Origin: Azospirillum sp. | GTDB lineage: Bacteria; Pseudomonadota; Alphaproteobacteria; CACIAM-22H2 | DNA: 50,507 nucleotides | Assembly: GCA_020249045.1 (NCBI GenBank) | Contig: JADCGK010000098.1 | Location: forward strand, 1 to 50,507 | Direction of reading: 5' to 3' | Shown here: in pieces, positions 42,798 to 50,507 of the stretch | Position numbering within the stretch: the stretch's first letter is position 1 | How the letters are laid out: each line of letters starts with the position of its first letter | Position numbers and translations under genes: made by a program | Notes under the pieces: generated by a model | The model's database searches: none | Told to the model about the DNA's origin: nothing | Seen by the model: only the letters and a program-made list of their open reading frames with translations

Positions 42798-42807
42798 TCC
42801 CTAAACC

Positions 42808-42993
42808 CTAACGCGTGACCTCGCGGAAGACCAGCAGCACGGTCAACGCCAAACCCCACACGAGCAAGCCCGCCGCCGTCCAACCGAAGACGCGCGCCAC
42901 GGGGCCTTTGGTCAGCAGCGCGCCGATGGCGCACAGCACGCCGACGACGAGCAGCAGCGGGCCGCCGAACTCGGCCGTGAAAAGAAGGCTCAA
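42808..42993 (-). CDS. Small two-helix membrane protein
   Basis: A 61-residue protein, probably starting at TTG 42993, which overlaps the stop of the CoA-transferase gene (TTGA). It has two membrane helices: FGGPLLLVVGVLCAIGALL and VFGWTAAGLLVWGLALTVLLV (about 8-27 and 35-55), joined by a short TKGPVAR loop. I do not recognise the family. Coupling to the gene before and a 10-base gap to the DUF2946-like gene suggest it is part of the copper group's transcript. The frame continues upstream without a good start, so the exact N-terminus is uncertain. Confidence 0.65.
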   Translation of the reverse strand: MSLLFTAEFGGPLLLVVGVLCAIGALLTKGPVARVFGWTAAGLLVWGLALTVLLVFREVTR

Positions 42994-44216
42994 ACCACGC
43001 CCCGTCGTCGAAGGTCGGCCACCGCCGCGGCGTCGAGACCGAGCAACTCGCCGAGCACTTCCTCGGTGTGCTGGCCGCACACCGGCGGCGCGTGGCGATA
43101 GCGCGGCGGCGTCTTCGACATTTTGATCGGGCTTGCGATCAGGGGCACGTCCACCCCGGCGGCGTGGGGCATGTCGATGCGCATGCCGCGCGCCACGACT
43201 TGCGGATCTTCGAACACCTGCTTGATGTCGTTGACGGGCGAACAGGGCACGCCGGCCTTGGCGAGGCCTTCGACCCAGTGCGCTTGCGGCTTCTCGCGCA
43301 GGATGTCGCCGACGATGCGCACGATCTCCGCGCGGTTGGCGATGCGCGAGGGGTTGGTCGCGAATTTGGGATCCTTGGCGAGTTCGGGCCGTCCGGCGAA
43401 ATCGCAGAACTTCCCGAACTGGCCATCGTTGCCGACCGCCAGAATGACGAAGCCGTCGGCGCAGCCGAACACTTCGTAGGGCACGATGTTCGGATGCGCG
43501 TTGCCCTGGCGCACCGGCACCTTGCCCGACACGAGATAATTCGTGCCTTCGTTGGCGAGCCAGGAAACCTGGGTGTCGAGCAGCGCCATGTCGATGTGCT
43601 GGCCTTCGCCCGTGCGGTCGCGATGGCGCAGGGCCGCGACGATCGACAGCGCCGCGTACATGCCCGTCATGATGTCGGCGATGCCGACGCCGACTTTATG
43701 CGGCTGCCCGCCGGGCGTGCCTTCGGCGGGCCCGGTGATCGACATGATGCCGCCCAAGCCCTGGGCGAGCATGTCGTAGCCCGCGCGCGGCGCGTAAGGT
43801 CCGGTTTGGCCGAAACCGGTGATCGAGCAATAGACCAAACGCGGGAATTCGGCCGACAAGGTTCCGTAGTCGAGCCCGAATTTGGCGAGGTCGCCGACCT
43901 TGAAGTTTTCGATCATCACGTCGGACTTGGCGATCAGCCGCTTGGCGAGCGCCTGGCCCTCGGGCTTGGCGAGGTCGAGGCTGATGGACCGCTTGTTGCG
44001 GTTCGCGGCCAGGTAATAGGCGCTTTCGTTCGTCGGCTTTCCGTCCTTGCCGATCACGTAAGGCGGGCCCCATTTGCGCGTGTCGTCGCCCGCACCCGCG
44101 CGCTCGATCTTGATCACGTCGGCGCCCAGATCGCCGAGGGTTTGGGTGCAGGTCGGACCCGCAAGGATGCGGGTCAGATCGAAGATGCGGATTCCGTCGA
44201 GGGGCAGGGCGGTCAT
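42990..44216 (-). CDS. Class III CoA-transferase (CaiB/BaiF family)
   Basis: A 408-residue family III CoA-transferase. It begins LDGIRIFDLTRILAGPTCTQTLGDLGADVIKIE (split at 6-38), and continues with NRNKRSISLDL, SITGFGQTGPY and the catalytic Asp in GVGIADIMTGMYAAL (about Asp181). The family moves CoA between carboxylic acids such as formate/oxalate, carnitine or succinate and others. The acids cannot be named here. It is an unexpected first gene for a copper-type cluster; the 3' overlap with the small membrane gene suggests shared transcription. It is divergent from the ABC ATPase. Confidence 0.93.
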   Translation of the reverse strand: MTALPLDGIRIFDLTRILAGPTCTQTLGDLGADVIKIERAGAGDDTRKWGPPYVIGKDGKPTNESAYYLAANRNKRSISLDLAKPEGQALAKRLIAKSDVMIENFKVGDLAKFGLDYGTLSAEFPRLVYCSITGFGQTGPYAPRAGYDMLAQGLGGIMSITGPAEGTPGGQPHKVGVGIADIMTGMYAALSIVAALRHRDRTGEGQHIDMALLDTQVSWLANEGTNYLVSGKVPVRQGNAHPNIVPYEVFGCADGFVILAVGNDGQFGKFCDFAGRPELAKDPKFATNPSRIANRAEIVRIVGDILREKPQAHWVEGLAKAGVPCSPVNDIKQVFEDPQVVARGMRIDMPHAAGVDVPLIASPIKMSKTPPRYRHAPPVCGQHTEEVLGELLGLDAAAVADLRRRGVV

Positions 44217-44356
44217 GGCGGGCGGCACCATGCCGCCGCCATGTGCGCATCGCAAGGGCCATTCGGCGCGCCGGAACGGGATGGCGGGTTCGCCAGCCGC
44301 TCGCACGCCGCGCTTGTCCGCTGGCGCGGACGGATTTTTGAGGTAAGTTCCGCGCG

Positions 44357-45487
44357 ATGGACGGCGCCGCATCCAAACTCGATCTATCGGCCAAGCTGCC
44401 CGCGTTGCCGGGCTTGCGCTTGCAGGGGATTTCGCACGCCTTCGGCGCCAAGAAGGCGCTCGACGACGTGTCGCTGGCGGTCGAACCGGGCCAGCTCGTT
44501 TGCCTGTTGGGGCCGTCCGGCTGCGGGAAGACGACGCTGCTGCGTATCGCCGCAGGTCTCGAGCCGTTGCAGAAGGGGTCTGTGGCGCTCGACGGCTGTG
44601 CGGTCGCCGAGCCCGGCTACGCGGTTCCCCCCGAACAACGCGGCGTCGGGCTCGTCTTCCAGGATTACGCGCTGTTCCCGCATCTGGATGTCGCGGGCAA
44701 CGTCGCTTTCGGTCTGTCGAAACTGTCCGCGTCCGCGCGGGCGGCACGCGTCGCCGAAACCCTGGCCCAAGTCGGCATGCAGGACTACGCGCGCGGCTGG
44801 CCGCACGAACTTTCCGGCGGCCAGCAGCAGCGTGTGGCGCTTGCCCGCGCGCTGGCGCCGCGCCCCCGCGTGGTGCTGATGGACGAACCCTTTTCCGGAC
44901 TGGACGCGCGCTTGCGCGAAAGCATCCGCGACGACACGCTGCACGTCCTCAAGAAAAGCGGTGCAGCGACGCTGATGGTCACCCACGACCCCGAGGAGGC
45001 CATGTTCATGGCCGACATGATCGTCGTGATGCGCGAGGGCCGCGTCGAACAGGCCGGTCCGCCCGATGCCGTCTACGCCAAACCCGCCAGCGCCTTCGTC
45101 GCGCGGTTTTTCGGGCAGGTGAACGAAGTCGATACCGTGGTTTCCGGCGGCCATGCCGTCACGCCGTTCGGCCGCGTGGCCGCACCGGGCCGCGCGGAAG
45201 GTACGCGCGTGAAGGTCTTGATCCGGCCCGAGGGCCTGCGCCTGGACGGCATTCCGGACACCGCCGCCGACCCCGCGTGCCCCGCGAAGGTGCTGGCTTC
45301 GCGGTTGTTGGGCCGGTCGTCTTGGGTGCATTTGTGCCTGGGGCAGGGGGCGGAAGAAGGCCATCCCGAACACGTACATTTCCATGCGCGGGTTCCCGGC
45401 CGCTATCTGCCGCCCGAGGGCGACGTGCTGGCGGTCGACCTCGATCCCGCGCAGGCCTTTGTATTCGACGCGCACGACCCTATCTAA
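44357..45487 (+). CDS. ABC transporter ATP-binding protein, FbpC/PotA-like, orphan
   Basis: A 376-residue ATPase of the importer type that serves iron(III), polyamine or sulfate systems. Walker A is GPSGCGKTT, the signature is LSGGQQQRVALARAL, Walker B is VVLMDEPFSGLD, and the H-loop is VTHDPEEA. A C-terminal TOBE-type regulatory region (about 245-370) includes HPEHVHFHARVPGRYL. Length agrees with FbpC/PotA. No permease or substrate-binding gene is found on either side, so it must work with components encoded elsewhere or be a remnant. The first 20 residues are an unusual extension. Confidence 0.9.
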   Translation: MDGAASKLDLSAKLPALPGLRLQGISHAFGAKKALDDVSLAVEPGQLVCLLGPSGCGKTTLLRIAAGLEPLQKGSVALDGCAVAEPGYAVPPEQRGVGLVFQDYALFPHLDVAGNVAFGLSKLSASARAARVAETLAQVGMQDYARGWPHELSGGQQQRVALARALAPRPRVVLMDEPFSGLDARLRESIRDDTLHVLKKSGAATLMVTHDPEEAMFMADMIVVMREGRVEQAGPPDAVYAKPASAFVARFFGQVNEVDTVVSGGHAVTPFGRVAAPGRAEGTRVKVLIRPEGLRLDGIPDTAADPACPAKVLASRLLGRSSWVHLCLGQGAEEGHPEHVHFHARVPGRYLPPEGDVLAVDLDPAQAFVFDAHDPI

Positions 45488-45634
45488 GCGAAACGAAAGA
45501 CCGTCGGGAGCGGTTGCGGGCGGCGACGCACTCCGCCATACTCCGCCCCCGATTTGATCCCGGCCGTCGGCGGAACGCGAATTTCCTCAGCGCTTTAGCG
45601 GCCGGACCTCAACCCCTCCACGGGAGCGACTTCG

Positions 45635-45871
45635 ATGGGTATGACGAGCATTTGGCACTGGCTGATCCTGCTGGTGGTCGTGCTGTTGTTGTTCGGCGCG
45701 GGCAAGATTCCGAAGCTGATGGGCGACATGGCCTCGGGCATCAAGGCCTTCAAGAAAGGCATGAAGGAGGACGAAGCCGAAGGCCAAACGACGGCCTCGT
45801 CCCAGCCCGCGCAAGTCACCGGTCAGCCGGCCGCGGCACCGAGCCAAGCCGCCGACAAGCCCAAGGTCTAA
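45635..45871 (+). CDS. tatA: Sec-independent translocase protein TatA
   Basis: A 78-residue protein with one N-terminal membrane helix ([16 protein letters not shown]), the [13 protein letters not shown] hinge, an amphipathic helix (about 25-45) and a disordered tail. TatA forms the size-adaptable pore of the twin-arginine pathway that exports folded proteins. A GGGAG Shine-Dalgarno is eight bases from the ATG. tatB starts 33 bases later and tatC follows. A second ATG at 45641 is in frame. Confidence 0.95.
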   Translation: MGMTSIWHWLILLVVVLLLFGAGKIPKLMGDMASGIKAFKKGMKEDEAEGQTTASSQPAQVTGQPAAAPSQAADKPKV

Positions 45872-45904
45872 GTCCGGCCTGGGCCGCGCGGGGGTACGGG
45901 CGAC

Positions 45905-46369
45905 ATGCTCGATTTGAGTTGGGGCGAGATCCTGGTGATCGGCGCGGTCGCGGTGATTTTCATCGGACCGAAGGAATTGCCGGGCGCCTTGCGTGCGGCC
46001 GGCAAGTGGATCGGCAAAGCGCGCATGATGGCGCGCGAGTTCCAGAACAACGTCGACGACATGATCCGCGAAGCCGAACTCGACGAGGTCAAAAAGCACG
46101 TCACCACCGCCACCGGTTTGGCGACGGGGGGCATCGGCGGCGCGATCCAGAACGTCGTGGATCCCAAAGGCGATCTGCAAAAGGCGTTGGCCCCACCCGA
46201 TCTGAGCCTGGGCACCGCCGCGACTCCGCCGCCGCCGCCGCCCGCGACCCCCGTCGCACCGGCGACCGCGGCGGCGACCCCCGTGCCGGGACCCGCGTCC
46301 TCGGGTGCGACGGCGATCGCCCAGACGGCAGCGCCGGCCGCGCCCGCCGAGCCCGCGAAACCCGCTTGA
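45905..46369 (+). CDS. tatB: Sec-independent translocase protein TatB
   Basis: A 154-residue protein beginning MLDLSWGEILVIGAVAVIF, the TatB membrane helix, with GPKELPGALRAAGKW in place of the TatA hinge and a longer amphipathic helix (about 35-65). The Pro/Ala-rich tail (about 100-154) is usual for TatB. TatB forms the substrate receptor with TatC. Ten bases separate its stop from the tatC GTG start. Confidence 0.94.
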   Translation: MLDLSWGEILVIGAVAVIFIGPKELPGALRAAGKWIGKARMMAREFQNNVDDMIREAELDEVKKHVTTATGLATGGIGGAIQNVVDPKGDLQKALAPPDLSLGTAATPPPPPPATPVAPATAAATPVPGPASSGATAIAQTAAPAAPAEPAKPA

Positions 46370-46379
46370 GCGTGCGCAC

Positions 46380-47261
46380 GTGAGCAACGACGACCTCGAC
46401 GACAAGAAAATGCCGTTGATCGAGCACCTGGTGGAGCTGCGCCAGCGTTTGCTCTATTCGATCCTCGCGTTTCTGGCGGCGTTCATCGTCGCCTATTACT
46501 TCCACAGCCAGATCTTCAATTTCCTGATCGAGCCGCTGAACCGCGTTTTCGAAGGCCAGCAGGGGCGGCGGATGATCTTCACCGCGCCGACCGAAGCTTT
46601 CTTCACCTACATCAAGGTCGCGTTCTTCGCCGCGTGCGCGATCTCCTTTCCGATCGTCGCCAATCAGGTTTGGCTGTTCGTGGCGCCGGGCTTGTACCGC
46701 AACGAGAAGGACGCGTTCCTGCCGTTCCTGGTCGCCACGCCCGTGATGTTCACGATGGGCTCGTCGCTGCTTTACTTCTTCGTGCTGCCCGTGGCGTTGA
46801 AGTTCTTCGCCGGGTTCGAGGTGGCGCCCGACGACGGCCAGCTCGCGATCCAGCTCGAAACGAAGATGAGCGAATACCTCTCCTTCGTCATGACGCTGAT
46901 CTTCGCCTTCGGCATCAGCTTCCAATTGCCGGTCTTGCTGCTGCTACTGGTGCGCGTCGGCCTGATCTCGGCCGAAACGCTGGCGGGCAAGCGCCGCTAC
47001 GCGGTCGTTGGCTGCGTCGCCTTCGCGGGCGTCGTCACGCCGCCGGACGTGTTCAGCCAGTTGTCGCTCGCCGTGCCGATGTACCTTCTCTACGAGGCAT
47101 CGGTCTGGATCGGCCGGTGGATGGAGAAGGCGAAGCTCGTCAAGGAAGCCCGGGAGGCCGCCGCCGATGAAGCGGGTGCCGCGCCGGCGCCGGCGACCGC
47201 CTCGGCCGCGCCCATCGTGCCGGCAGCCGTGGGCGAAACCGACTTCAACCAGTCGCGCTGA
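46380..47261 (+). CDS. tatC: Sec-independent translocase protein TatC
   Basis: A 293-residue protein with six membrane helices and the conserved opening MPLIEHLVELRQRLLYS, FTAPTEAFFTYIKVAFFA, GLYRNEKDAFLPF and RRYAVVGCVAFAGVVTPPDVF. TatC recognises the twin-arginine signal. I place the start at GTG 46380, ten bases after tatB, because the conserved N-terminus follows closely; the frame is open further upstream inside tatB. The Ala/Glu-rich tail (about 255-293) is longer than in Escherichia coli. Confidence 0.95.
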   Translation: MSNDDLDDKKMPLIEHLVELRQRLLYSILAFLAAFIVAYYFHSQIFNFLIEPLNRVFEGQQGRRMIFTAPTEAFFTYIKVAFFAACAISFPIVANQVWLFVAPGLYRNEKDAFLPFLVATPVMFTMGSSLLYFFVLPVALKFFAGFEVAPDDGQLAIQLETKMSEYLSFVMTLIFAFGISFQLPVLLLLLVRVGLISAETLAGKRRYAVVGCVAFAGVVTPPDVFSQLSLAVPMYLLYEASVWIGRWMEKAKLVKEAREAAADEAGAAPAPATASAAPIVPAAVGETDFNQSR

Positions 47262-47287
47262 CGCCGCGCGAGCCGAGGGGGATCCGC

Positions 47288-48220
47288 ATGGCCGCCGCGC
47301 GCAAAGTCATCGTCACCTGCGCGGTGACGGGGGCGATCCACACGCCGTCGATGTCGCCCCATCTGCCGGTGACCCCGGCCGAAATCGCGCAAGCCGCGAT
47401 CGAAGCCGCGCAAGCGGGGGCCGCGATCGTGCATCTGCACGCGCGCGACCCGGTGACCGGCAAACCCGACCAAAGCCCCGAGGCGTTCGCGCCGTTTCTG
47501 GGCGTCATCAAACAGGCGTCCGATTGCGTCGTGAACATCACGACCGGCGGCGCGCCCAACATGACGGTCGAAGAGCGGCTGCGGCCGGCCGCGCGCTACA
47601 AGCCGGAGGTCGCGAGCCTCAATATGGGCACGATGAATTTCGGCCTATACCCGATGCTCGACCGCTTCAAGGACCTGAAGCACGAATGGGAGCGGCCTTA
47701 TCTGGAGGGCTCGCGCGCCGGGTTCTTCAAGAACACGTTCGCCGACATCGAAAACATCCTGCGCACCTGCGCCGACAACGGCACGCGCTTCGAGATCGAG
47801 TGCTACGACATCGGGCATCTCTACACGCTCGCGCATTTTCTCGACCGCAAGGTCGTCGCGCCGCCGCTGTTCGTTCAATCGGTGTTCGGCATTCTGGGCG
47901 GGATCGGCACGCATCCCGAGGACGTCGCGCACATGAAGCGCACCGCCGACCGCCTGTTCGGCGACCAGTATCGCTGGTCGGTTTTGGGGGCGGGCAAGAA
48001 CCAGATGGCGATCGCCGCCCAAGCCGCTTCGATGGGCGGAAACGTGCGCGTGGGCCTCGAAGATTCGCTGTGGATCGGGCCCGGGCAGTTGGCGAAGTCC
48101 AACGCCGAACAGGTGCGCAAAGTGCGCGGCATCCTCGAAGGCCTCGGCCTCGAACTCGCCACGCCGGCCGAGGCGCGCGCGATGCTCGCGCTCAAAGGCG
48201 GGGATAAAGTCGCGTTTTGA
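47288..48220 (+). CDS. Beta-keto acid cleavage enzyme (BKACE, DUF849)
   Basis: A 310-residue TIM-barrel protein with the BKACE signature: VIVTCAVTGAIHTPSMSPHLP (split at residues 7-27), the metal-binding HLHARDPVTGKP (about 55-66), and VRVGLEDSLWIGPGQLA near the end. The family condenses beta-keto acids with acetyl-CoA, for example 3-keto-5-aminohexanoate in lysine fermentation. Other members act on carnitine-derived or different keto acids, so the substrate is unknown. In related genomes serS often occupies the place between tatC and surE. It starts 26 bases after tatC, within the same run of genes. Confidence 0.92.
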   Translation: MAAARKVIVTCAVTGAIHTPSMSPHLPVTPAEIAQAAIEAAQAGAAIVHLHARDPVTGKPDQSPEAFAPFLGVIKQASDCVVNITTGGAPNMTVEERLRPAARYKPEVASLNMGTMNFGLYPMLDRFKDLKHEWERPYLEGSRAGFFKNTFADIENILRTCADNGTRFEIECYDIGHLYTLAHFLDRKVVAPPLFVQSVFGILGGIGTHPEDVAHMKRTADRLFGDQYRWSVLGAGKNQMAIAAQAASMGGNVRVGLEDSLWIGPGQLAKSNAEQVRKVRGILEGLGLELATPAEARAMLALKGGDKVAF

Positions 48221-48273
48221 GCGTCCGCCCGGCCCCGCTAAGCGCTTGATCCGGATTCGTTTCCGGCGATCTG

Positions 48274-48303
48274 TGGACGCCCGAGTCGCCCCTCCCGTAT
48301 AAG
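48274..48303 (+). promoter_or_regulatory. Possible surE promoter
   Basis: TGGACG (48274-48279), 18 bases and TATAAG (48298-48303). The -10 is a five of six match and the -35 four of six. Transcription would start about 40 bases before the surE ATG, consistent with a separate unit surE-pcm-nlpD. Confidence 0.35.
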
Positions 48304-48348
48304 ATGGGAGTCGCGCGTTTCCCGACTTCCGCGCGGCGGGAAAGGCGC

Positions 48349-49131
48349 ATGTTCGGCAAACCCATCGACCCGTCCAAGGCCCGCATCCTCGTCGTCAACG
48401 ACGACGGCTATCGCGCGACGGGCATCGGCATCCTCGAAAAGATCGCCCGCAAGCTGTCGCGCGACGTCTGGGTCGTGGCGCCGGAAAGCGAGCAAAGTGC
48501 GGTCAGCCATTCGCTGACGATCCGCCGGCCGTTGCGCATCCGCAAGATGAAGGGCAACCGTTACGCCGTCGACGGCACGCCGACCGACAGCGTGATGCTG
48601 GCCGTCCAGGAGATCATGAAGGACAAGCGCCCGACCTTGTGCCTCTCGGGCATCAACCGGGGCGCCAATCTGGGCGACGACGTGACCTATTCGGGTACGA
48701 TCGCCGCGGCGATGGAGGCGACGATCCTGGGCGTGCCGGCGATCGCGCTGAGCCAATTCTATACCTCGCCCCATCCGGTGAAATGGACGACCGCCCAGCG
48801 CCATGCCGAGGCGACGATCCGCAAAATCCTCAAGCTCGGCTGGCCCGAGGAAACGCTGATCAACGTCAATTTCCCCGACGTGCCCGCCGCGGCCGTGCGC
48901 GGAATCGAAGTCGCGCGCCAAGGCCGCTACAAGACCGGCGACGAGATCGCGCGCAACGTCGACCCGCGCGGCGAACCTTATTTCTGGATCGGTCAGGCGA
49001 TGCGCGGGCGCGACACGCGCCGAGGCACGGACATTCGCGCGGTCGACACCGGCCACATCTCGGTCACGCCCATCCATCTCGATCTGACCCACAAGCCGAC
49101 GCTGCGCCGCTTCGCGAAGGGACTGGCATGA
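48349..49131 (+). CDS. surE: 5'/3'-nucleotidase SurE
   Basis: A 260-residue metal-dependent nucleotidase. ARILVVNDDGYRATGI carries the metal-binding Asp pair, APESEQSAVSHS the next conserved loop, GTPTDSVML and SGINRGANLGDDVTYSGTIAAAMEA the rest (split here). SurE dephosphorylates nucleoside monophosphates and is linked to stationary-phase survival. An AAAGG Shine-Dalgarno precedes the ATG. The stop overlaps the pcm start (ATGA). surE-pcm-nlpD is a classic proteobacterial order. Confidence 0.96.
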   Translation: MFGKPIDPSKARILVVNDDGYRATGIGILEKIARKLSRDVWVVAPESEQSAVSHSLTIRRPLRIRKMKGNRYAVDGTPTDSVMLAVQEIMKDKRPTLCLSGINRGANLGDDVTYSGTIAAAMEATILGVPAIALSQFYTSPHPVKWTTAQRHAEATIRKILKLGWPEETLINVNFPDVPAAAVRGIEVARQGRYKTGDEIARNVDPRGEPYFWIGQAMRGRDTRRGTDIRAVDTGHISVTPIHLDLTHKPTLRRFAKGLA

Positions 49132-49763
49132 GCACGCCCAACCACAAGATCCGCCTGGTCATGGAGTTGCGCGCCGCCGGCGTCGCCGACGTGGGCGTAC
49201 TCGCGGCCATCGAACGCGTGCCGCGCGAAGCCTTCGTGCCGCCGACGTTCCGCGACCGCGCCTACGAGGATGCGGCGCTGCCCATCGGTCACGCCCAGAC
49301 GCTGTCCCGGCCGTCGGTCGTCGGGTTGATGAGCCAGGCGCTGGAGGCGAGTCCGCGCATGAAGGTGCTGGAGATCGGCACCGGTTCGGGTTACCAAACA
49401 TGCGTGCTCGCGCGCATGGTGCGCCGAGTCTACACGATCGAGCGGCATCGCGAACTGATGGTCCAAGCCGAGGAACGCTTCAAGGCCCTGCGCATCCACA
49501 ACGTCGTCACCAAATTCGGCGACGGCTGGGCGGGATGGCACGAGCAGGCGCCCTTCGAGCGCATCATCGTCACGGCGGCGCCGGCGGATATTCCCGGCGC
49601 GCTGGTGGACCAATTGGCCGAAGGCGGGGTGATGGTCCTGCCGGTGGGGCGCGAGAAGCGCACCCAGGCCCTGGTGCGGGTGCGCAAGCTCGACGGCCGG
49701 ACGACCATCGAGGAGCTCGACGCCGTGCGCTTCGTGCCGATGGTGGCCGGCCTTCCGAACTGA
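49128..49763 (+). CDS. pcm: Protein-L-isoaspartate O-methyltransferase
   Basis: A 211-residue canonical Pcm that methylates isoaspartyl residues for repair of aged proteins. Motifs are EDAALPIGHAQTLSRPSVVG, the SAM-binding VLEIGTGSGYQTCVLA, the acidic IERHREL after strand 2, GDGWAGWHEQAPFERIIVTAA and VLPVG. All parts missing or altered in the homologue at 4379-4933 are intact here. It overlaps surE by four bases and is followed two bases later by the nlpD-like gene. Confidence 0.96.
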   Translation: MSTPNHKIRLVMELRAAGVADVGVLAAIERVPREAFVPPTFRDRAYEDAALPIGHAQTLSRPSVVGLMSQALEASPRMKVLEIGTGSGYQTCVLARMVRRVYTIERHRELMVQAEERFKALRIHNVVTKFGDGWAGWHEQAPFERIIVTAAPADIPGALVDQLAEGGVMVLPVGREKRTQALVRVRKLDGRTTIEELDAVRFVPMVAGLPN

Positions 49764-49765
49764 CG

Positions 49766-50507
49766 ATGCGCGCGCGCGCGCTGGCCGCGGCGGCGCTGAT
49801 CGCAGCGTTGGCCGCGTGCGGGCGCTCGGGGCCGCCCGCGCCGGTGATCGTCGGTCCGGGGGCGCCCGGCCCCGCCCAACAGGCACGCGCCGTCGTTCCG
49901 CCGACGGCCGCGCAAACGCCGATCGAACCCGGCACGATCCATGTCGCCCGCGACGGGGATACGGTCTTCACGTTGTCGCGCCGTTCGGGCGTGCCGACGC
50001 GCGCGATCATCGACGCGAACAACCTGCAAGCGCCGTATGCATTGGCGCCGGGCACGCGCCTCGTCATCCCGGCCGTGCGCGTGCACGAGGTGCGCAGCGG
50101 CGACACCGCCTCCCAGCTCGCCCAGCGCTACGGCGTTTCCTTGGCCGCCCTCGTGCGCGCCAACGGCATCGAGCCGCCCTACAACATCCGCGTCGGCCAG
50201 CGTTTGATCATTCCGGGTGCCACCGCCGTGACGGCGGCGCCGGCCGTGTCGGCGCCCCGCGGGCCGGTCGAGCAGGCGGCATTGCCGCCGCCGGCACAGC
50301 CCCAAATCCCCGCCCAAATCCCCGCCCAAGTCCCGGCCCAAACTCCCGCCCAGGTTCCCGTCCAAGCCCCCGCCCAGGTTCCGGTTCAGGCGGTCCCATC
50401 GCCGTCGGTGCAGCAAACACCGGCCCCACCGTCGGCGCCCGCCCCGCAAGCGGCCCCGGCCTCGGCCCCCGCGATACCCGCGAATCCTGTGGCGACCCCA
50501 GCGGAGG
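49766..50507 (+). CDS. nlpD: NlpD-like LysM lipoprotein, 5' part
   Basis: About 247 codons are inside the window; the gene runs off the right edge. The signal peptide ends AALAAC (Cys18), so it is a lipoprotein. Two LysM domains follow: HVARDGDTVFTLSRRSGVP to LVIPAV (about 57-102) and HEVRSGDTASQLAQRYGVS to LIIPGA (about 105-152). Then comes a low-complexity Pro/Ala/Gln/Val segment. Family members end in a degenerate M23 peptidase domain that activates amidases in cell division; that part is not visible. The position after surE-pcm supports the name. Confidence 0.88.
   Translation, partial: MRARALAAAALIAALAACGRSGPPAPVIVGPGAPGPAQQARAVVPPTAAQTPIEPGTIHVARDGDTVFTLSRRSGVPTRAIIDANNLQAPYALAPGTRLVIPAVRVHEVRSGDTASQLAQRYGVSLAALVRANGIEPPYNIRVGQRLIIPGATAVTAAPAVSAPRGPVEQAALPPPAQPQIPAQIPAQVPAQTPAQVPVQAPAQVPVQAVPSPSVQQTPAPPSAPAPQAAPASAPAIPANPVATPAE
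50303..50386 (+). repeat. Seven imperfect 12-base repeats in the nlpD-like linker
   Basis: Seven tandem units of 12 bases, such as CAAATCCCCGCC, encode Gln-x-Pro-Ala/Val tetrapeptides. The first two are identical; later ones vary at third positions and in the second codon. They form a flexible linker between the LysM domains and the missing C-terminal domain. Confidence 0.85.

Noticed and set aside
50303-50386. CRISPR-like array
   Set aside because: The 12-base units have no spacers, are in frame within a coding sequence and differ in third positions.

Overview
The window looks like a chromosomal segment of a GC-rich alphaproteobacterium, most probably of the Rhodospirillales type. The evidence is the gene content: a PopZ-type polar organiser next to valS, a divK-pleD pair, an EipB-type envelope protein, a DUF6505-like protein, DUF983 beside rnr, tatABC upstream of surE-pcm-nlpD, and a perfect CtrA-type TTAA-N7-TTAA box. 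Coding density is high, no gap between genes exceeds about 250 bases, and several neighbours overlap. I see no insertion sequence, prophage, rRNA operon or CRISPR array. The placement is inferred from gene content, not from a search.

Layout. 1-4.0 kb: the start of a dehydrogenase gene, glpD, an AT-rich orphan membrane gene with its own consensus promoter, and an LpxR-like lipid A deacylase flanked by two small lipoproteins that resemble each other. 4.0-4.2 kb: tRNA-Asn and tRNA-Cys. 4.4-11.5 kb: a degenerate isoaspartyl methyltransferase homologue, a rhodanese, a TolC-type outer-membrane channel, popZ, valS and an MFS exporter. 11.5-16.5 kb: polyphosphate metabolism (ppk, ppx) with a SixA-type phosphatase and a lipoprotein serine hydrolase. 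16.5-22.8 kb: a small Ser/Pro/Gln-rich protein, a GNAT, rnd, aspS, a DUF6505-like gene, eipB and a ROK sugar kinase.

22.9-36.9 kb: the regulators divK-pleD, then rpmG, a MipA/OmpV protein, an S41 protease, DUF983, rnr, topA and dprA on the minus strand. Between rnr and topA sits a signalling block: an HD-GYP protein, an Aer-like PAS protein and an MCP, with a CtrA box before the PAS gene. 36.9-40.0 kb: plsY, a dihydroorotase-like gene that has lost metal ligands, and pyrB. 40.1-44.2 kb: a copper-type cluster (CopC-CopD fusion, YcnI, DUF2946-like protein, small membrane protein) downstream of a class III CoA-transferase. 44.4-50.5 kb: an orphan ABC ATPase, tatABC, a beta-keto acid cleavage enzyme, surE, pcm and the 5' part of an nlpD-like gene that runs off the window.

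Most of the window is housekeeping. I did not find a clear new defence or biosynthetic system. The best leads are the CtrA-boxed PAS/MCP pair that looks like an Aer receptor split into two proteins, the AT-rich apparently leaderless gene at 1.7-2.2 kb, the paired lipoproteins around LpxR, and two enzyme homologues (pyrC-like, pcm-like) that appear to have lost catalytic residues.
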